A DNA stretch of 17,684 bases from an uncultured Peptococcaceae bacterium. Its GTDB lineage: Bacteria > Bacillota > Desulfitobacteriia > Desulfitobacteriales > Syntrophobotulaceae. Where the stretch lies: positions 1 through 17,684 of the forward strand of contig CALBJS010000129.1 of assembly GCA_937892995.1 (NCBI GenBank), written 5' to 3'. The notes under the pieces are model-generated. The model saw only the letters and a list, made by a program, of their open reading frames with translations. It searched no databases and was not told where the DNA came from. Both the position numbers and the translations under genes were made by a program. Of this stretch, positions 6,290 through 15,094 are shown one piece after another (the stretch's first letter is position 1; each line of letters opens with the position of its first letter).

Positions 6290-7627
6290 ATGTCTCCTAA
6301 TACTATATATTTAAATGCTTTTTGGGAAAATATTCTGGAAAAATTAAAAAATGAACTTTCGCAATCCAGTTTTGAGACCTGGCTTTCTTCTACAAAATTA
6401 ATAGACTTTTCGAATAACAAACTTACTATAGGAGTCTATAATGATTTTGCTAAAGATTGGTTAGAGAGTAGATATTCGAATCTAATAAAATCGGCGGTCC
6501 AAAACTATCTAAAGACACCCGTATCTTTAGTATTTATCGCTGAACAAGATCTAACAAATGACTTCTTTAAAGAAGCTAACCCCTTAAACTTTGGTTTCTT
6601 TTCCCATTCAATGAATCCAAAATATACTTTTGATACTTTCGTTATTGGTAACGGAAACAGGTTTGCTCACGCGGCCGCCCTAGCGGTTGCCGAATCGCCG
6701 GCCAAATCATATAACCCTTTATTTGTATATGGGGGAAGTGGTCTTGGCAAAACACATCTTATGCATGCCATTAGCCATGTCATAGCTAAAAACTTTCCAA
6801 TAATGAAAATTCTCTATGTAACCGGAGAACAATTTACTAATGAGTTAATCGACTCCATTCGTTATGAAAGACAGGTAGAATTTCGCAATACATACCGTAA
6901 AATTGATGTTCTCTTAATCGATGATATTCAATTCCTGGCAGGTAAAGAAGGTACTCAGGAAGAATTCTTTCACACCTTTAATACCCTTTATGAAGCCAAT
7001 AAACAAATAATTATCTCTTCAGACCGACCACCTAAAGAAATCCCCACATTAGAAGAAAGACTTCGTTCTAGATTTGAATGGGGACTTACTACTGATATTA
7101 ATCCACCTGATTATGAAACTCGAATTGCTATCTTAAGAAAAAAGGCCGAACTTGAAAACATTATTGTATCAGATGAAATTATTACTTTCATAGCTACCGA
7201 GATCCAATCTAATATTCGAGAATTAGAAGGGGCCTTAAGTAAAATTACAGCTTATTGTATGCTAACCAATCAAAATATAACCATAGCTTTAGCAGAAGAA
7301 ATTCTAAAGGATATGATTCCTCAAAAAAATCAAAAAATTATTTCCTTAGAAATTATACAAAAAATAGTTGCCGAGCACTATAAAATGTCTGTTCAAGAAT
7401 TTAAACAAAAGAAAAGAACCAGAGTTGTGGCATTTCCAAGACAAATTGCAATGTATCTTTGTAGAGAGTTAACAGATTTATCCCTTCCCCAAATTGGGGA
7501 AAAATTTGGCGGACGTGATCATACCACAGTTCTTCACGCTTACGACAAAATTAAAGACTTAGTAAAAAAAGATCCATCAGTTGAAAAAAGTATTAATGAT
7601 ATTATTGCTAAAATAAAGGCTGAATAA
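6290..7627 (+). CDS. dnaA: Chromosomal replication initiator protein DnaA
   Basis: DnaA is the AAA+ ATPase that binds DnaA boxes, opens the origin and recruits the helicase loader. The 445-aa protein has the N-terminal helicase/loader-interaction domain (about 1-85), a short linker, the AAA+ core with Walker A G148-G-S-G-L-G-K-T155 and Walker B LLIDD (208-212), and a C-terminal helix-turn-helix domain. That domain carries the DnaA signature G407-G-R-D-H-T-T-V414, which reads the box. The ATG has a strong AGGAGG seven bases upstream. DnaA boxes on both sides, and one over the promoter, indicate that the gene is embedded in oriC and autoregulated. Length and motifs are normal. Confidence 0.99.
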   Translation: MSPNTIYLNAFWENILEKLKNELSQSSFETWLSSTKLIDFSNNKLTIGVYNDFAKDWLESRYSNLIKSAVQNYLKTPVSLVFIAEQDLTNDFFKEANPLNFGFFSHSMNPKYTFDTFVIGNGNRFAHAAALAVAESPAKSYNPLFVYGGSGLGKTHLMHAISHVIAKNFPIMKILYVTGEQFTNELIDSIRYERQVEFRNTYRKIDVLLIDDIQFLAGKEGTQEEFFHTFNTLYEANKQIIISSDRPPKEIPTLEERLRSRFEWGLTTDINPPDYETRIAILRKKAELENIIVSDEIITFIATEIQSNIRELEGALSKITAYCMLTNQNITIALAEEILKDMIPQKNQKIISLEIIQKIVAEHYKMSVQEFKQKKRTRVVAFPRQIAMYLCRELTDLSLPQIGEKFGGRDHTTVLHAYDKIKDLVKKDPSVEKSINDIIAKIKAE

Positions 7628-7898
7628 TAATAAAGCCAGTGTTATTTTAATAATAATATTAAGTAAAAAAAGTATGATTGTGGATAAGTAGCGAGTCCTT
7701 CCACAAGTTATCAATAACCTTATCCCAAAGGGAGAGGCGTACTACCAAACCTTTAACCTAAGATATCCACATAATTTTTCCCTATACTACTACTAAGACT
7801 ACTATATATATCTTATTAATGATAAGCTGCTAGAACTGCCAACTGAAAGTGTATTAAAAATTCGTATATTACTTTCATAAATAATTTAGGAGGTAAAA
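7628..7898. other. oriC: oriC, downstream (dnaA-dnaN) part with DnaA-trio unwinding element
   Basis: This 271-nt intergenic region holds a perfect minus-strand DnaA box TGTGGATAA (7679-7687), a one-mismatch plus-strand box ATATCCACA (7763-7771), and degenerate ones near 7697-7705, 7708-7716 and 7720-7728. Ten bases after the 7763 box comes a run of CTA triplets: 7782-7784, 7787-7795 (three in a row) and 7799-7804 (two in a row), then an alternating AT stretch to about 7810. In Bacillus subtilis, repeated 3'-GAT-5' trios (CTA on the other strand) beside a DnaA box form the basal unwinding system where DnaA melts the origin. The layout here matches that, so this is the most likely duplex unwinding site. 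Confidence 0.88.
7843..7870 (+). promoter_or_regulatory. Possible dnaN promoter
   Basis: CTGAAA (7843-7848, four of six matches to TTGACA) and TATATT (7865-7870, five of six to TATAAT) are 16 nt apart, placing a start near 7877 just before the AGGAGG ribosome-binding site at 7888-7893. It would give dnaN-recF-remB a source of transcription separate from autoregulated dnaA. The leader would be very short, so confidence is moderate. Confidence 0.5.
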
Positions 7899-8996
7899 AT
7901 GAAAATCTTATGTAAAAAAGAAGATTTAATTACTGGGGTAAATACCGTTCAGAGAGCAGTATCCTCTAAAAATACACATCCAATCCTCCAAGGAATTAGG
8001 TTAAGAACTGAAGATAGTAACCTTTGGTTTGAAGCTACTGATCTAGAAATCGGAATTCGCTGTAAAGTACCTGTTAATATTCTGGAAGAAGGAGAGGTAG
8101 TATTACCGGCTAGACTATTCTCGGAAATAACAAGAAAGCTTCCGGATACTGAAATTAAAATAGAAAGCGTAGATAATAATATTAATATTTTTTATGATAA
8201 TTCGGACTTTGCTATCAATGGCTATGATCCTGAAGAATATCCTGAGATAGCTGAAACTTCTTCTACAGATGAAATTGAAATACCGGCTGACCTTTTTAAA
8301 AATATGATCAGACAGACAATTTTTGCTTGTGCTCTAGAAGAAACGAGGCCTGTTTTTACAGGGATACTTTTGGAGATCGAGCAAGAGAATATTTCTCTGG
8401 TTAGTACAGATACGCATCGTTTGGCTTGCAGTAATGCCTTAATAGCAGGAAACGATAAAGAATTCAGGGGTATTATTCCCTCGAAAACAATGCAAGAAAT
8501 ATCTAGACTTTTAAATGATGATGGGATATTAAACATTAAGTGTAATAATTCGAAGGTAACTTTTAACTTTGATACTGTGCAAATATTAACACGCCTTATC
8601 GAAGGACAATTTCCAAGCTATAAACAAATTGTCCCCCAATCCTGTAATACTAAACTTCATGTTAATTCTAGAAAATTAATGGATACGGTAGAAAGGGCTT
8701 CTTTATTATCGAAAGATAATTATCTTAAAACCAATACTGTTCGCTTTAATATTGAAAATTCTCAGATTAATATCAATCAATATTCTGAACTAGGTAAAAT
8801 ATCTGAACAAATAGATGTTGATCAAGATGGTGAAGATGTTGCTATTTCTTTTAATGCCAAGTATATCCTTGATATTCTAAAAGTCGTAGAGACAGAGAAT
8901 ATAATCATGGAGACTTCAGGATCATTTAGTCCATGTATCTTCCGTCCCGAAAATAATGATGACTACCTTTGTCTTGTACTTCCGTTGCGGAATTAA
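7899..8996 (+). CDS. dnaN: DNA polymerase III beta subunit (sliding clamp)
   Basis: DnaN forms the ring-shaped dimer that encircles DNA and tethers polymerase III and repair proteins. At 365 aa it has the normal length, with three similar clamp domains at about 1-120, 121-245 and 246-365. Family stretches include SKNTHPILQGI near the N-terminus, VSTDTHRLA in the middle, and a C-terminus ending CLVLPLRN, which belongs to the partner-binding pocket region. ATG at 7899 follows an AGGAGG five bases upstream. recF begins only 18 nt after its stop. The small S4-domain gene (yaaA/rlbA) that often lies at this point in Firmicutes is absent, because there is no room for it. Confidence 0.98.
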   Translation: MKILCKKEDLITGVNTVQRAVSSKNTHPILQGIRLRTEDSNLWFEATDLEIGIRCKVPVNILEEGEVVLPARLFSEITRKLPDTEIKIESVDNNINIFYDNSDFAINGYDPEEYPEIAETSSTDEIEIPADLFKNMIRQTIFACALEETRPVFTGILLEIEQENISLVSTDTHRLACSNALIAGNDKEFRGIIPSKTMQEISRLLNDDGILNIKCNNSKVTFNFDTVQILTRLIEGQFPSYKQIVPQSCNTKLHVNSRKLMDTVERASLLSKDNYLKTNTVRFNIENSQININQYSELGKISEQIDVDQDGEDVAISFNAKYILDILKVVETENIIMETSGSFSPCIFRPENNDDYLCLVLPLRN

Positions 8997-9014
8997 GAAT
9001 AACTTAATAAGAAG

Positions 9015-10115
9015 ATGTATATTAAAGAATTTTGCTTGCATAATTTCAGAAATTATTCAGATCAGACAATTGAATTCCAACAAGGGATAAATCTACTTGT
9101 CGGTTCAAACGGGCAGGGTAAGACTAATGCCCTCGAAGGAATTTATTATTTACTAACAGGAAAGTCTTATAGAGTAAAAAGAGAAAATGAATTAATTTTA
9201 TGGGGAAAAAGAAACTTTTACCTTCAGGGCTCTTTCATAGCATCAGATAGATTATTAAAACTTGAAAGTTATTATGATTCAAATAAAAAAGTAATGAAAA
9301 TTAATCAGCTTGCCTGTCGACGTTTATCAGACTATGTTGGCGTTGTGAATGCAGTCTTTTTTTCTCCGGATGACTTAGATATTATCAAAAAAGGACCTAT
9401 GGAGAGAAGGCGGTTTCTCGATTTTCTTATTGCTCAGGTTAAACCCAGACATATTTCCCTACTTAATGCCTATTTAAAAATTATAAAACAAAAAAATATT
9501 CTTTTGAGACAAGAGAAAAACCTTGGCTTATTAAAAAACCAACTCTTTGCCTGGAATGAACAATTAGTTGATATAGGTTCAAAAATAATTACTAATCGGT
9601 GGGAATTCACAGAAATATTGAATCATTATTGTCAGCCAATTTTTAAAAAAATATTTTCAAATAATGATGACATAAGTCTGGAATACCATTCCTTAGGGAG
9701 AAAAAGCTTGAATGAAACTTTGGAGATTTTTCCGGAGATTCTCCAAAAAAAAATGTCCCAAGAAATGGAAAAAAAAGCTGTTCTCTTAGGACCCCACCGC
9801 GATGATCTTTTGATAAATCTTAATGGAAGAGCGGCCAGATTATATGCCTCTCAAGGTCAACAGCGTTCTTTAGTACTTTGTTTGAAGTTGGCAGAAATGG
9901 AAATAATAATTACTAAGAAAGGTGAATATCCAATATTGCTCCTTGATGATGTTCTTTCCGAGCTTGATGAATTTCGAAGAGAATATCTCTTGAACTACAT
10001 TAATTGTTCTGATAAACAAACTATTATTACCATGACAGGTGCAGATAAAAAAATAATTAACGACCAAATAGCGGTTTATCAGGTTTTCCGCGGAAATATA
10101 AGGAGGGAATATTGA
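9015..10115 (+). CDS. recF: DNA replication and repair protein RecF
   Basis: RecF is an SMC/ABC-type ATPase that acts with RecO and RecR to load RecA at single-strand gaps. The 366-aa protein begins MYIKEFCLHNFRNY, the usual family start, followed by Walker A G30-S-N-G-Q-G-K-T37. Near the C-terminus are the ABC signature region YASQGQQRSLVLCLKLAE and Walker B with D-loop LLLDDVLSELD (308-318, D311/D312). The ATG has only a weak AGAAG upstream, so coupling to dnaN (18 nt earlier) may help translation. Its stop codon overlaps the TTG start of remB by 4 nt. Length and motifs are intact. Confidence 0.98.
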   Translation: MYIKEFCLHNFRNYSDQTIEFQQGINLLVGSNGQGKTNALEGIYYLLTGKSYRVKRENELILWGKRNFYLQGSFIASDRLLKLESYYDSNKKVMKINQLACRRLSDYVGVVNAVFFSPDDLDIIKKGPMERRRFLDFLIAQVKPRHISLLNAYLKIIKQKNILLRQEKNLGLLKNQLFAWNEQLVDIGSKIITNRWEFTEILNHYCQPIFKKIFSNNDDISLEYHSLGRKSLNETLEIFPEILQKKMSQEMEKKAVLLGPHRDDLLINLNGRAARLYASQGQQRSLVLCLKLAEMEIIITKKGEYPILLLDDVLSELDEFRREYLLNYINCSDKQTIITMTGADKKIINDQIAVYQVFRGNIRREY

Positions 10116-10378
10116 AATTGTTTTTACATTTAGGAAATGATTGTATGGTGCTTAAAGACAAAATTATTGTTATTTTAAGCTTGGACACAATAAGTAATAG
10201 CAAGGTTTCCCATAATTTTATTAATAATCAATTAAAAAGCGGAAAAGTACAAAATATTGCTGAAAAGGGCAAAGAAAAGTCTTTTATTATAACTACTTCC
10301 GGGATGTATGTATCCCCTATTTCGTCTTTAACCCTTCTTAAGAGGTCTGCTGCTAAAACTAACTTTGATTCACTTTAA
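10112..10378 (+). CDS. remB: Extracellular matrix regulatory protein RemB-like (YaaB, DUF370)
   Basis: The 88-aa product starts MKLFLHLGNDCMVLKDKIIVIL and contains KSFIITTSGMYVSPISSLTLLKRS, the recognisable DUF370 core of YaaB/RemB. In B. subtilis the gene lies in the same place between recF and gyrB and affects biofilm matrix gene expression; the related RemA is a DNA-binding regulator. The start is TTG at 10112, within the recF stop (TTGA, 4-nt overlap), with AGGAGGG at 10101-10107 inside the last recF codons. This points to tight translational coupling. About 35 residues between the two core blocks are lysine-rich and less conserved. Whether it controls a matrix in this organism cannot be told from sequence. 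Confidence 0.9.
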   Translation: MKLFLHLGNDCMVLKDKIIVILSLDTISNSKVSHNFINNQLKSGKVQNIAEKGKEKSFIITTSGMYVSPISSLTLLKRSAAKTNFDSL

Positions 10379-10444
10379 GCTTTAATACAAGGCCACTTTT
10401 CAAAAATGAATAATACGAAGTAAAAAGCAAATCAATATTTAAAG

Positions 10445-10462
10445 TCATGTATATTTACATGA
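10445..10462. repeat. Perfect palindrome in the remB-gyrB gap
   Basis: TCATGTA (10445-10451) and TACATGA (10456-10462) form a perfect 7-bp inverted repeat around TATT. It lies about 60-80 nt upstream of the gyrB -35 element. It is followed by A residues on the plus strand, so it is not a plus-strand terminator. It resembles a dimeric regulator operator; which protein would bind is unknown. Confidence 0.6.
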
Positions 10463-10494
10463 AAAAATACAAGTATGATCTAATTGGCAATTTA

Positions 10495-10517
10495 CCTCTC
10501 TCTTGTAGAGGGGTTTT
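10495..10517 (+). terminator. Weak terminator-like hairpin after remB
   Basis: CCTCT (10495-10499) pairs with AGAGG (10507-10511) around a seven-base loop and is followed by GGTTTT. The stem is short and the T-run is only four long, so termination would be partial at best. It falls just before the gyrB promoter, where the dnaA-dnaN-recF-remB transcript would be expected to end. Confidence 0.35.
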
Positions 10518-10522
10518 GATAT

Positions 10523-10551
10523 TTGAAAATTAACTACTTTTATAGTATAAT
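10523..10551 (+). promoter_or_regulatory. gyrB-gyrA promoter
   Basis: TTGAAA (10523-10528) and a perfect TATAAT (10546-10551) are separated by 17 nt, a near-consensus sigma-A promoter. Transcription should start near 10558, leaving about 30 nt before the gyrB TTG codon. It makes the gyrase genes independent of the dnaA operon. Confidence 0.85.
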
Positions 10552-10587
10552 AATACGGTTAAAGGATAAATTTGGGAGGGAACAGCT

Positions 10588-12522
10588 TTGCAAAAAGTGC
10601 CGGATATTAAAACGATGAAAGAGCCCGTTTCTGACTATAACGCTGATCAAATTGAGGTTCTTGAAGGATTAGAAGCTGTTCGTAAACGACCCGGTATGTA
10701 TATTGGTTCCACTAGCAGCAGGGGATTACACCATTTGGTATATGAAATCGTAGATAATAGTATTGATGAGGCCATGGCGGGCTACTGTGATGATATTCAA
10801 GTCATTATTCATCAAGATAACAGTATTACGGTCAAAGATAATGGACGTGGTATACCCGTTGATCTGCATCCTAAAATGAATAAATCAGCTTTGGAAGTTG
10901 CTTTTACTGTCCTTCATGCTGGAGGAAAATTTAATAATGATGCTTATAAAGTATCCGGTGGTTTACATGGTGTGGGGATGAGTGTAGTCAATGCTTTATC
11001 AATCTTATTGAAAGTGGAAGTCAAAAAAGATGGAAAGAGATATACTCAAGAATATTCTCAAGGTAAAGCACTAGCTGAGTTACAGGAAATAGGAACATAC
11101 AGAGGAAGTTCTGGAACTATAATTACTTTTCAGCCCGATCCGGGGATTTTTGAAGATACCGTTTACGACTTTGAAATACTAGCTCATCGTTTAAAAGAAC
11201 TTTCATTTTTGAATAAAAATGTTGCCATTTCACTTACGGACGAGAGAACTAATACAAATGAAGTCTATAAACATAGTGGTGGTTTAGTAGATTTTGTGAA
11301 ATATCTTAATAAAAATAAAGATACCATTCATCCCAAGCCAATAATCTTTGAGGCAGAACGAGATGGTAACTTAGTAGAAATTGCCCTTCAATACAATGAT
11401 GGTTATACCGAAAATCTCTTTTCCTATGCTAATAATATTAATACTACAGAAGGTGGAACCCATGAAGCGGGCTTTAAAGCCGCCCTTACTCGAGTTGTTA
11501 ATGATTATGCTCGTAAAAATAATATCCTTAAAAGTAATGAGAATAACCTAAGTGGAGAAGATGCGAGAGAAGGATTGACGGCTATCCTTTCGGTAAAGGT
11601 TAAGGAACCACAATTTGAAGGCCAAACTAAGACCAAACTTGGAAATAGCGAAGTAAGATCCATAGTAGACAATGTTGTAGGGGAAGGACTATCGACGTTT
11701 TTCGAAGAAAATCCTTCTGTTGCTAAGAAAATTATTGAGAAAGCTTTACAGGCAGCAAGAGCAAGATTGGCCGCTCGTAAAGCAAGAGATTTAACTAGAC
11801 GTAAAAATGCTTTAGAAAGTACTTCTCTTCCGGGAAAACTTGCTGATTGTACTTGGAAAGATCCTCGATATTGTGAAATGTATATAGTAGAGGGTGATAG
11901 TGCCGGCGGTTCAGCTAAGCAAGGTAGAGATCAAAAGTTTCAGGCCATTTTACCATTGCGGGGAAAAATCCTAAATGTAGAAAAAGCACGCCTGGATAGA
12001 ATCTTAGCAAATGCTGAAATTAGAGCGATGATCACCGCCTTGGGAACAGGGATCTCCGAAGAATTTGATATTGAGAAAGCCCGCTATCACAAAATTGTGA
12101 TTATGACAGATGCTGATGTCGATGGTTCTCATATTAGGATTCTTCTCTTAACTTTTTTCTACCGCTATATGAAACCATTGATTGAGCATAATTATGTTTA
12201 TATTGCCCAGCCACCTTTATTTAAAATCAAAAAGGGTAAAAATATTCAGTATGCATACAGCGATCAGGATTTAGAACGGATCCTGGAAGATATCGGTCGG
12301 GAGAGAACCGAAATTCAGCGTTATAAAGGTCTTGGAGAAATGAATGCTGAGCAACTTTGGGAAACAACCATGGATCCCGAAACTCGTACCGTCCTTCAGG
12401 TAAAACTCGAAGATGCCATGAAAGCAGATGACCTTTTCACTATACTGATGGGTGATAAGGTAGAACCTAGAAGAGAATTTATTCAGAAATATGCTAAAGA
12501 TGTACGAAATTTGGATGTCTAG
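10588..12522 (+). CDS. gyrB: DNA gyrase subunit B
   Basis: GyrB is the ATPase subunit of gyrase, which introduces negative supercoils. The 644-aa protein is the short Gram-positive form, without the insert found in enterobacteria. The GHKL ATPase domain shows E53-x-x-D56-N57, DNGRGIP (84-90) and GGLHGVGMSVVNALS. The TOPRIM domain has the catalytic E435-G-D-S-A-G-G and the metal-binding D508-A-D-V-D512. The start is TTG at 10588, with GGGAGGG seven bases upstream. An internal ATG at 10615 lacks a comparable site, and using it would only shorten the variable N-terminus. gyrA follows 33 nt later, in the same operon. Confidence 0.98.
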   Translation: MQKVPDIKTMKEPVSDYNADQIEVLEGLEAVRKRPGMYIGSTSSRGLHHLVYEIVDNSIDEAMAGYCDDIQVIIHQDNSITVKDNGRGIPVDLHPKMNKSALEVAFTVLHAGGKFNNDAYKVSGGLHGVGMSVVNALSILLKVEVKKDGKRYTQEYSQGKALAELQEIGTYRGSSGTIITFQPDPGIFEDTVYDFEILAHRLKELSFLNKNVAISLTDERTNTNEVYKHSGGLVDFVKYLNKNKDTIHPKPIIFEAERDGNLVEIALQYNDGYTENLFSYANNINTTEGGTHEAGFKAALTRVVNDYARKNNILKSNENNLSGEDAREGLTAILSVKVKEPQFEGQTKTKLGNSEVRSIVDNVVGEGLSTFFEENPSVAKKIIEKALQAARARLAARKARDLTRRKNALESTSLPGKLADCTWKDPRYCEMYIVEGDSAGGSAKQGRDQKFQAILPLRGKILNVEKARLDRILANAEIRAMITALGTGISEEFDIEKARYHKIVIMTDADVDGSHIRILLLTFFYRYMKPLIEHNYVYIAQPPLFKIKKGKNIQYAYSDQDLERILEDIGRERTEIQRYKGLGEMNAEQLWETTMDPETRTVLQVKLEDAMKADDLFTILMGDKVEPRREFIQKYAKDVRNLDV

Positions 12523-12555
12523 GATCTAGAAATCCAAGAAAAGGAGCGGACGCTT

Positions 12556-15021
12556 ATGTCCATGGAACTATTTAATGGCAAGGTTCTGCCGATCGAGATT
12601 TCGGAAGAACTAAAAAAATCATTTATCGACTACTCCATGAGTGTAATAGTTAGTCGGGCTCTTCCCGATGTACGAGATGGTTTAAAACCGGTTCATCGGC
12701 GGATTCTTTATGCTTCACAAGAATTAGGAATGACCCCTAATAAATCCTATAGCAAATCTGCTAGACTTGTTGGGGATTGTATGGGTAAATTTCATCCTCA
12801 CGGGGATTCTTCAATTTATGATGCTGTTGTTCGTATGGCCCAGGATTTTTCCAGCCGTTATCTTTTAATTGATGGACACGGTAATTTCGGGTCAGTTGAC
12901 GGAGACTCTGCTGCAGCTATGCGTTATACTGAGGTGCGGATGGCTCCTTTAGCAACTTATATGCTGGCAGATATCGAGAAAGATACAGTAGATTTTGTTC
13001 CTAACTATGATGAAAAAGAAAAAGAACCCACGGTTTTACCGGCTAAATTTCCTAATCTTCTAGTAAACGGTTCCTCAGGTATTGCTGTAGGGATGGCCAC
13101 CAATATTCCCCCTCATAATCTTGGCGAAGTTATTGATGGAGTTACTTTTTTGCTTGACAGTCAAGATAGAAGTGAGGATGGATCTGAGCCGGGGATCAAG
13201 GAACTTATGAAATATATCAAGGGTCCGGATTTTCCCACTGGGGGCTTAATCATGGGCACTGAAGGGATTATCGATGCCTACACTACGGGAAAAGGTTCCG
13301 TTAAGACTAGAGCAAAGGTAAATATTGAAAAGTTAGAGAGATCGGGTAAATCGCAGATTATTGTTACGGAAATTCCTTTTCAGGTTAATAAGTCTAGGCT
13401 TATAGAGAAAATTGCCGAGCTTGTATCGGAGAAGAAAATCGATGGAATTACGGATCTGCGAGATGAATCTACGAGGAAGGGCATGCGTATAGTAATCGAA
13501 CTTAGACGTGATGTTAATCCACAAGTGATCCTTAACCAGCTTTATAAACATACCCAGATGGAAAATAGTTTCGGGATTAATCTCTTAGCACTGGTAGATG
13601 GTGCTCCGAAAGTACTCAATCTAAAAGAAATACTTACCCACTTCATTAACCATCAGAAGGATGTTATCATCAGACGTAGCCGTTTCGAACTGAAAAAAGC
13701 CGAGGATGCGGCCCACATCGTCGAAGGATTACGTAAAGCCTTAGATGTCATTGACGAAGTAATCGAGATTATTCGCTCGTCTAAAGATGACGAAACCGCT
13801 AAAAACAGACTAATTGAGCAATTCGATTTTAGTGAGAAACAAGCCCAAGCTATCTTGGATATGCGTTTAAGAAGGTTAACAGGTTTAGAACGGGAAAAAT
13901 TAGATGCTCAATATCAAAAACTTTTAGATGAGATCGCTTATCTAAAGGCAATCTTAAGTTCTGATATGAAGGTCCGAGGGATTATTAAGACGGAATTAGA
14001 AGAGATCAAGGCTAAGTTTGCCGATAAACGCCGTTCAGAGATCACTTTCGACGCTACAAAGATGGCGATCGAGGATCTAATTACCGAGGAAGATGTGGTT
14101 ATTACGGTAACCCATCGAGGGTATATCAAAAGATTACCCCTAACAACTTATCGTAGCCAAAGAAGAGGTGGCCGGGGCGTAAGTGGCATGTCTACCGGCG
14201 AGAATGACTTTGTAGAAAATTTGTTCATCTCTTCGACCCATCATTATATTCTTGTCTTTACCTCGAAAGGGAAAGTCTATAAACTTAGGGCTTTCGAAAT
14301 ACCTGAAGCCAGTAGAACAGCTAAAGGAACTGCTATCGTCAATCTCTTAAACCTTTCCCAGGGTGAACAAGTGACCGCCACTATTGCAGTAAGAGAGTTT
14401 AAAAGTAATTTTCATCTTCTTACCGTCACCAAGAATGGAATAGTAAAGAAAACAGCCTTAGAAAATTATGATACGCGAAGAAGTGATGGTATAATTGCTT
14501 TAACCTTAAAAGAAGATGATGAGCTCATCGGGGTGCGTCTTACAGAGGAAGGCGATGATGTGATCTTGGCTACCCGCCGTGGTCAAACAATCCGTTTTTC
14601 CGAAGCGGACGTCCGGGCTATGGGTCGTACAGCACAGGGCGTCAGAGGAATTAACCTGAGGAAGAAAGATTATGTTATAGGGATGGATGTTATCGATGGT
14701 TCCGGTGAAGATATAGAAATACTGACAATGACAGAAAATGGCTTTGCTAAGAGAACAGCTGTGCAAGAATTCCGGAGACAGGGTCGGGGCGGTAAAGGAA
14801 TTATCGGTCATAGGATTATTTCTAAAACTGGCCCTCTGGCAGGGATTAAGGCTGTTACAGCAGAAGAAGAATTGATGGTCATTACGGATGAAGGAATCGT
14901 AATTCGCCAGGAAGTAAACGGTATCTCGGTTCAAGGAAGGTCTGCCCAAGGCGTTACGGCCATGAGAACAGGGGAAAGTAAAGTGGCTGCTATAGCTAGA
15001 TTTATCAGTAAAGAAGAATAA
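12556..15021 (+). CDS. gyrA: DNA gyrase subunit A
   Basis: GyrA breaks and rejoins DNA in the gyrase heterotetramer. The 821-aa protein has the winged-helix breakage domain with catalytic Tyr124 (AAAMRY), a coiled-coil arm, and the C-terminal beta-pinwheel. The GyrA-box begins at Gln535 (QRRGGRG; the commonest form is QRRGGKG) and is what separates gyrase from topoisomerase IV. Positions matching the E. coli quinolone-resistance sites Ser83 and Asp87 are Ser85 and Asp89, both the sensitive residues. The first ATG (12556) is preferred over the ATG six bases later because AAGGAG is nine bases upstream of it. The protein ends RFISKEE, with only a short acidic tail. Confidence 0.98.
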   Translation: MSMELFNGKVLPIEISEELKKSFIDYSMSVIVSRALPDVRDGLKPVHRRILYASQELGMTPNKSYSKSARLVGDCMGKFHPHGDSSIYDAVVRMAQDFSSRYLLIDGHGNFGSVDGDSAAAMRYTEVRMAPLATYMLADIEKDTVDFVPNYDEKEKEPTVLPAKFPNLLVNGSSGIAVGMATNIPPHNLGEVIDGVTFLLDSQDRSEDGSEPGIKELMKYIKGPDFPTGGLIMGTEGIIDAYTTGKGSVKTRAKVNIEKLERSGKSQIIVTEIPFQVNKSRLIEKIAELVSEKKIDGITDLRDESTRKGMRIVIELRRDVNPQVILNQLYKHTQMENSFGINLLALVDGAPKVLNLKEILTHFINHQKDVIIRRSRFELKKAEDAAHIVEGLRKALDVIDEVIEIIRSSKDDETAKNRLIEQFDFSEKQAQAILDMRLRRLTGLEREKLDAQYQKLLDEIAYLKAILSSDMKVRGIIKTELEEIKAKFADKRRSEITFDATKMAIEDLITEEDVVITVTHRGYIKRLPLTTYRSQRRGGRGVSGMSTGENDFVENLFISSTHHYILVFTSKGKVYKLRAFEIPEASRTAKGTAIVNLLNLSQGEQVTATIAVREFKSNFHLLTVTKNGIVKKTALENYDTRRSDGIIALTLKEDDELIGVRLTEEGDDVILATRRGQTIRFSEADVRAMGRTAQGVRGINLRKKDYVIGMDVIDGSGEDIEILTMTENGFAKRTAVQEFRRQGRGGKGIIGHRIISKTGPLAGIKAVTAEEELMVITDEGIVIRQEVNGISVQGRSAQGVTAMRTGESKVAAIARFISKEE

Positions 15022-15094
15022 TTAATCATTACCCTGATATAATCAGACGTGACGTGGAAATATTATAATTATCAGATACTAAGGAGGAATATTC

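Noticed and set aside
7678..7706. TTGTGGA/TCCACAA inverted repeat after dnaA as a terminator
   Set aside because: The loop is 15 nt and no T-run follows. The arms are better explained as a perfect DnaA box and a degenerate inverted one.
14506..14949. A 147-codon minus-strand open frame inside gyrA, and similar antisense frames inside other genes
   Set aside because: They lie wholly within well-identified genes on the other strand, have no recognisable domains, and follow the codon pattern of the real gene.
15033..15074. Short inverted repeats (CTGAT...ATCAG) and TATAAT-like boxes between gyrA and pdxS
   Set aside because: The stems are five or six AT-rich pairs with no T-run, and neither TATAAT-like box has a recognisable -35 at 16-18 nt. 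It was not called as a terminator or promoter.
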